Source of the DNA: Anniella stebbinsi
Taxonomy: Eukaryota > Chordata > Lepidosauria > Squamata > Anniellidae
Length of the DNA stretch: 64,000 nt
Assembly: GCA_029215795.1 (NCBI GenBank)
Contig: JARDYH010000003.1
Location: 95,202,609-95,266,608 of the forward strand
Direction: 5' to 3'
The stretch's first letter is position 1; each line of letters opens with the position of its first letter. The translations under genes and the position numbers were made by a program. The notes below the pieces were generated by a model. It saw nothing but the letters and a program-made list of their open reading frames with translations, was not told the origin of the DNA and did not search any database. This document shows positions 63,881-64,000 of the stretch, piece after piece.

Positions 63881-64000
63881 TCCTCTCCCCACAGTAGCAG
63901 AACTTAAGAGTATGTTTCAGAATTCAGGGAGACCTAACAGGACTTTAAGGATCTAAATAGAAAATGAGTTGTATGGTTGCAGGGCTGGTGCCAAAGGTAG

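Overview
This window looks like intergenic or intronic DNA from a vertebrate, most probably a squamate reptile (lizard or snake). The evidence is the repeat content: CR1 and L2-clade LINE fragments, tRNA-derived SINEs with LINE-like tails, many foldback hAT-type MITEs, a DIRS/Ngaro-type retroelement, and abundant (AC)n, (TC)n, (ATT)n and (TTTA)n microsatellites. The species call is an inference from repeat families remembered as typical of squamates; no search was run. I found no convincing host protein-coding exon, tRNA gene or rRNA gene. All recognisable coding capacity belongs to decayed transposable elements.

Layout. 0-5 kb: a foldback repeat (761-1000), a (TC)n tract, then a 3131-bp palindromic hAT-type element (1930-5060) with perfect 8-bp target duplications and GATCC-rich ends. 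5-10 kb: a 3'-end CR1 copy (minus), an L2-like copy (plus) and another L2-like copy (minus). 10-20 kb: several TIR MITEs, a second GATCC-ended hAT element (14076-15070), the first complete copy of a 320-bp palindromic hAT MITE (15205-15529), and L2-like relics. 20-25 kb: mostly unannotated, with SINE relics and a MITE. 25-28 kb: a 5'-truncated DIRS/Ngaro-type retroelement on the minus strand with RNase H, tyrosine recombinase and an SGNH-hydrolase ORF. It abuts one copy of an unidentified retroelement that carries a CpG-rich insertion. 28-44 kb: an L2 tail, further MITEs, a nested insertion at 33.1-33.7 kb, the second copy of the unidentified retroelement, and a rearranged L2-like LINE at 38.9-40.2 kb. 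44-52 kb: the third GATCC-ended element (44223-44571) and three more 320-bp MITEs. 54-58 kb: another 320-bp MITE, then a second Ngaro-type 3' region split by a ~2-kb hAT-like element that holds its own tandem repeats. 58-64 kb: small hAT MITEs, two more 320-bp MITEs and a SINE.

The most interesting signal is the GATCC-ended hAT family. Three copies share TAGGGRTGTGCA termini and each has a perfect, different 8-bp target duplication, yet their interiors range from 349 to 3131 bp, all foldback. The largest carries degenerate tandem units of about 145-160 bp (close to nucleosome length) in both arms, with one extra unit in the left arm. The second notable set is the ~320-bp palindromic MITE family: eight full copies, five with full or near-full 8-bp duplications and a sixth with 7 bp. 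It contains a third, internal TIR-like segment and has one copy with mismatched arm types.
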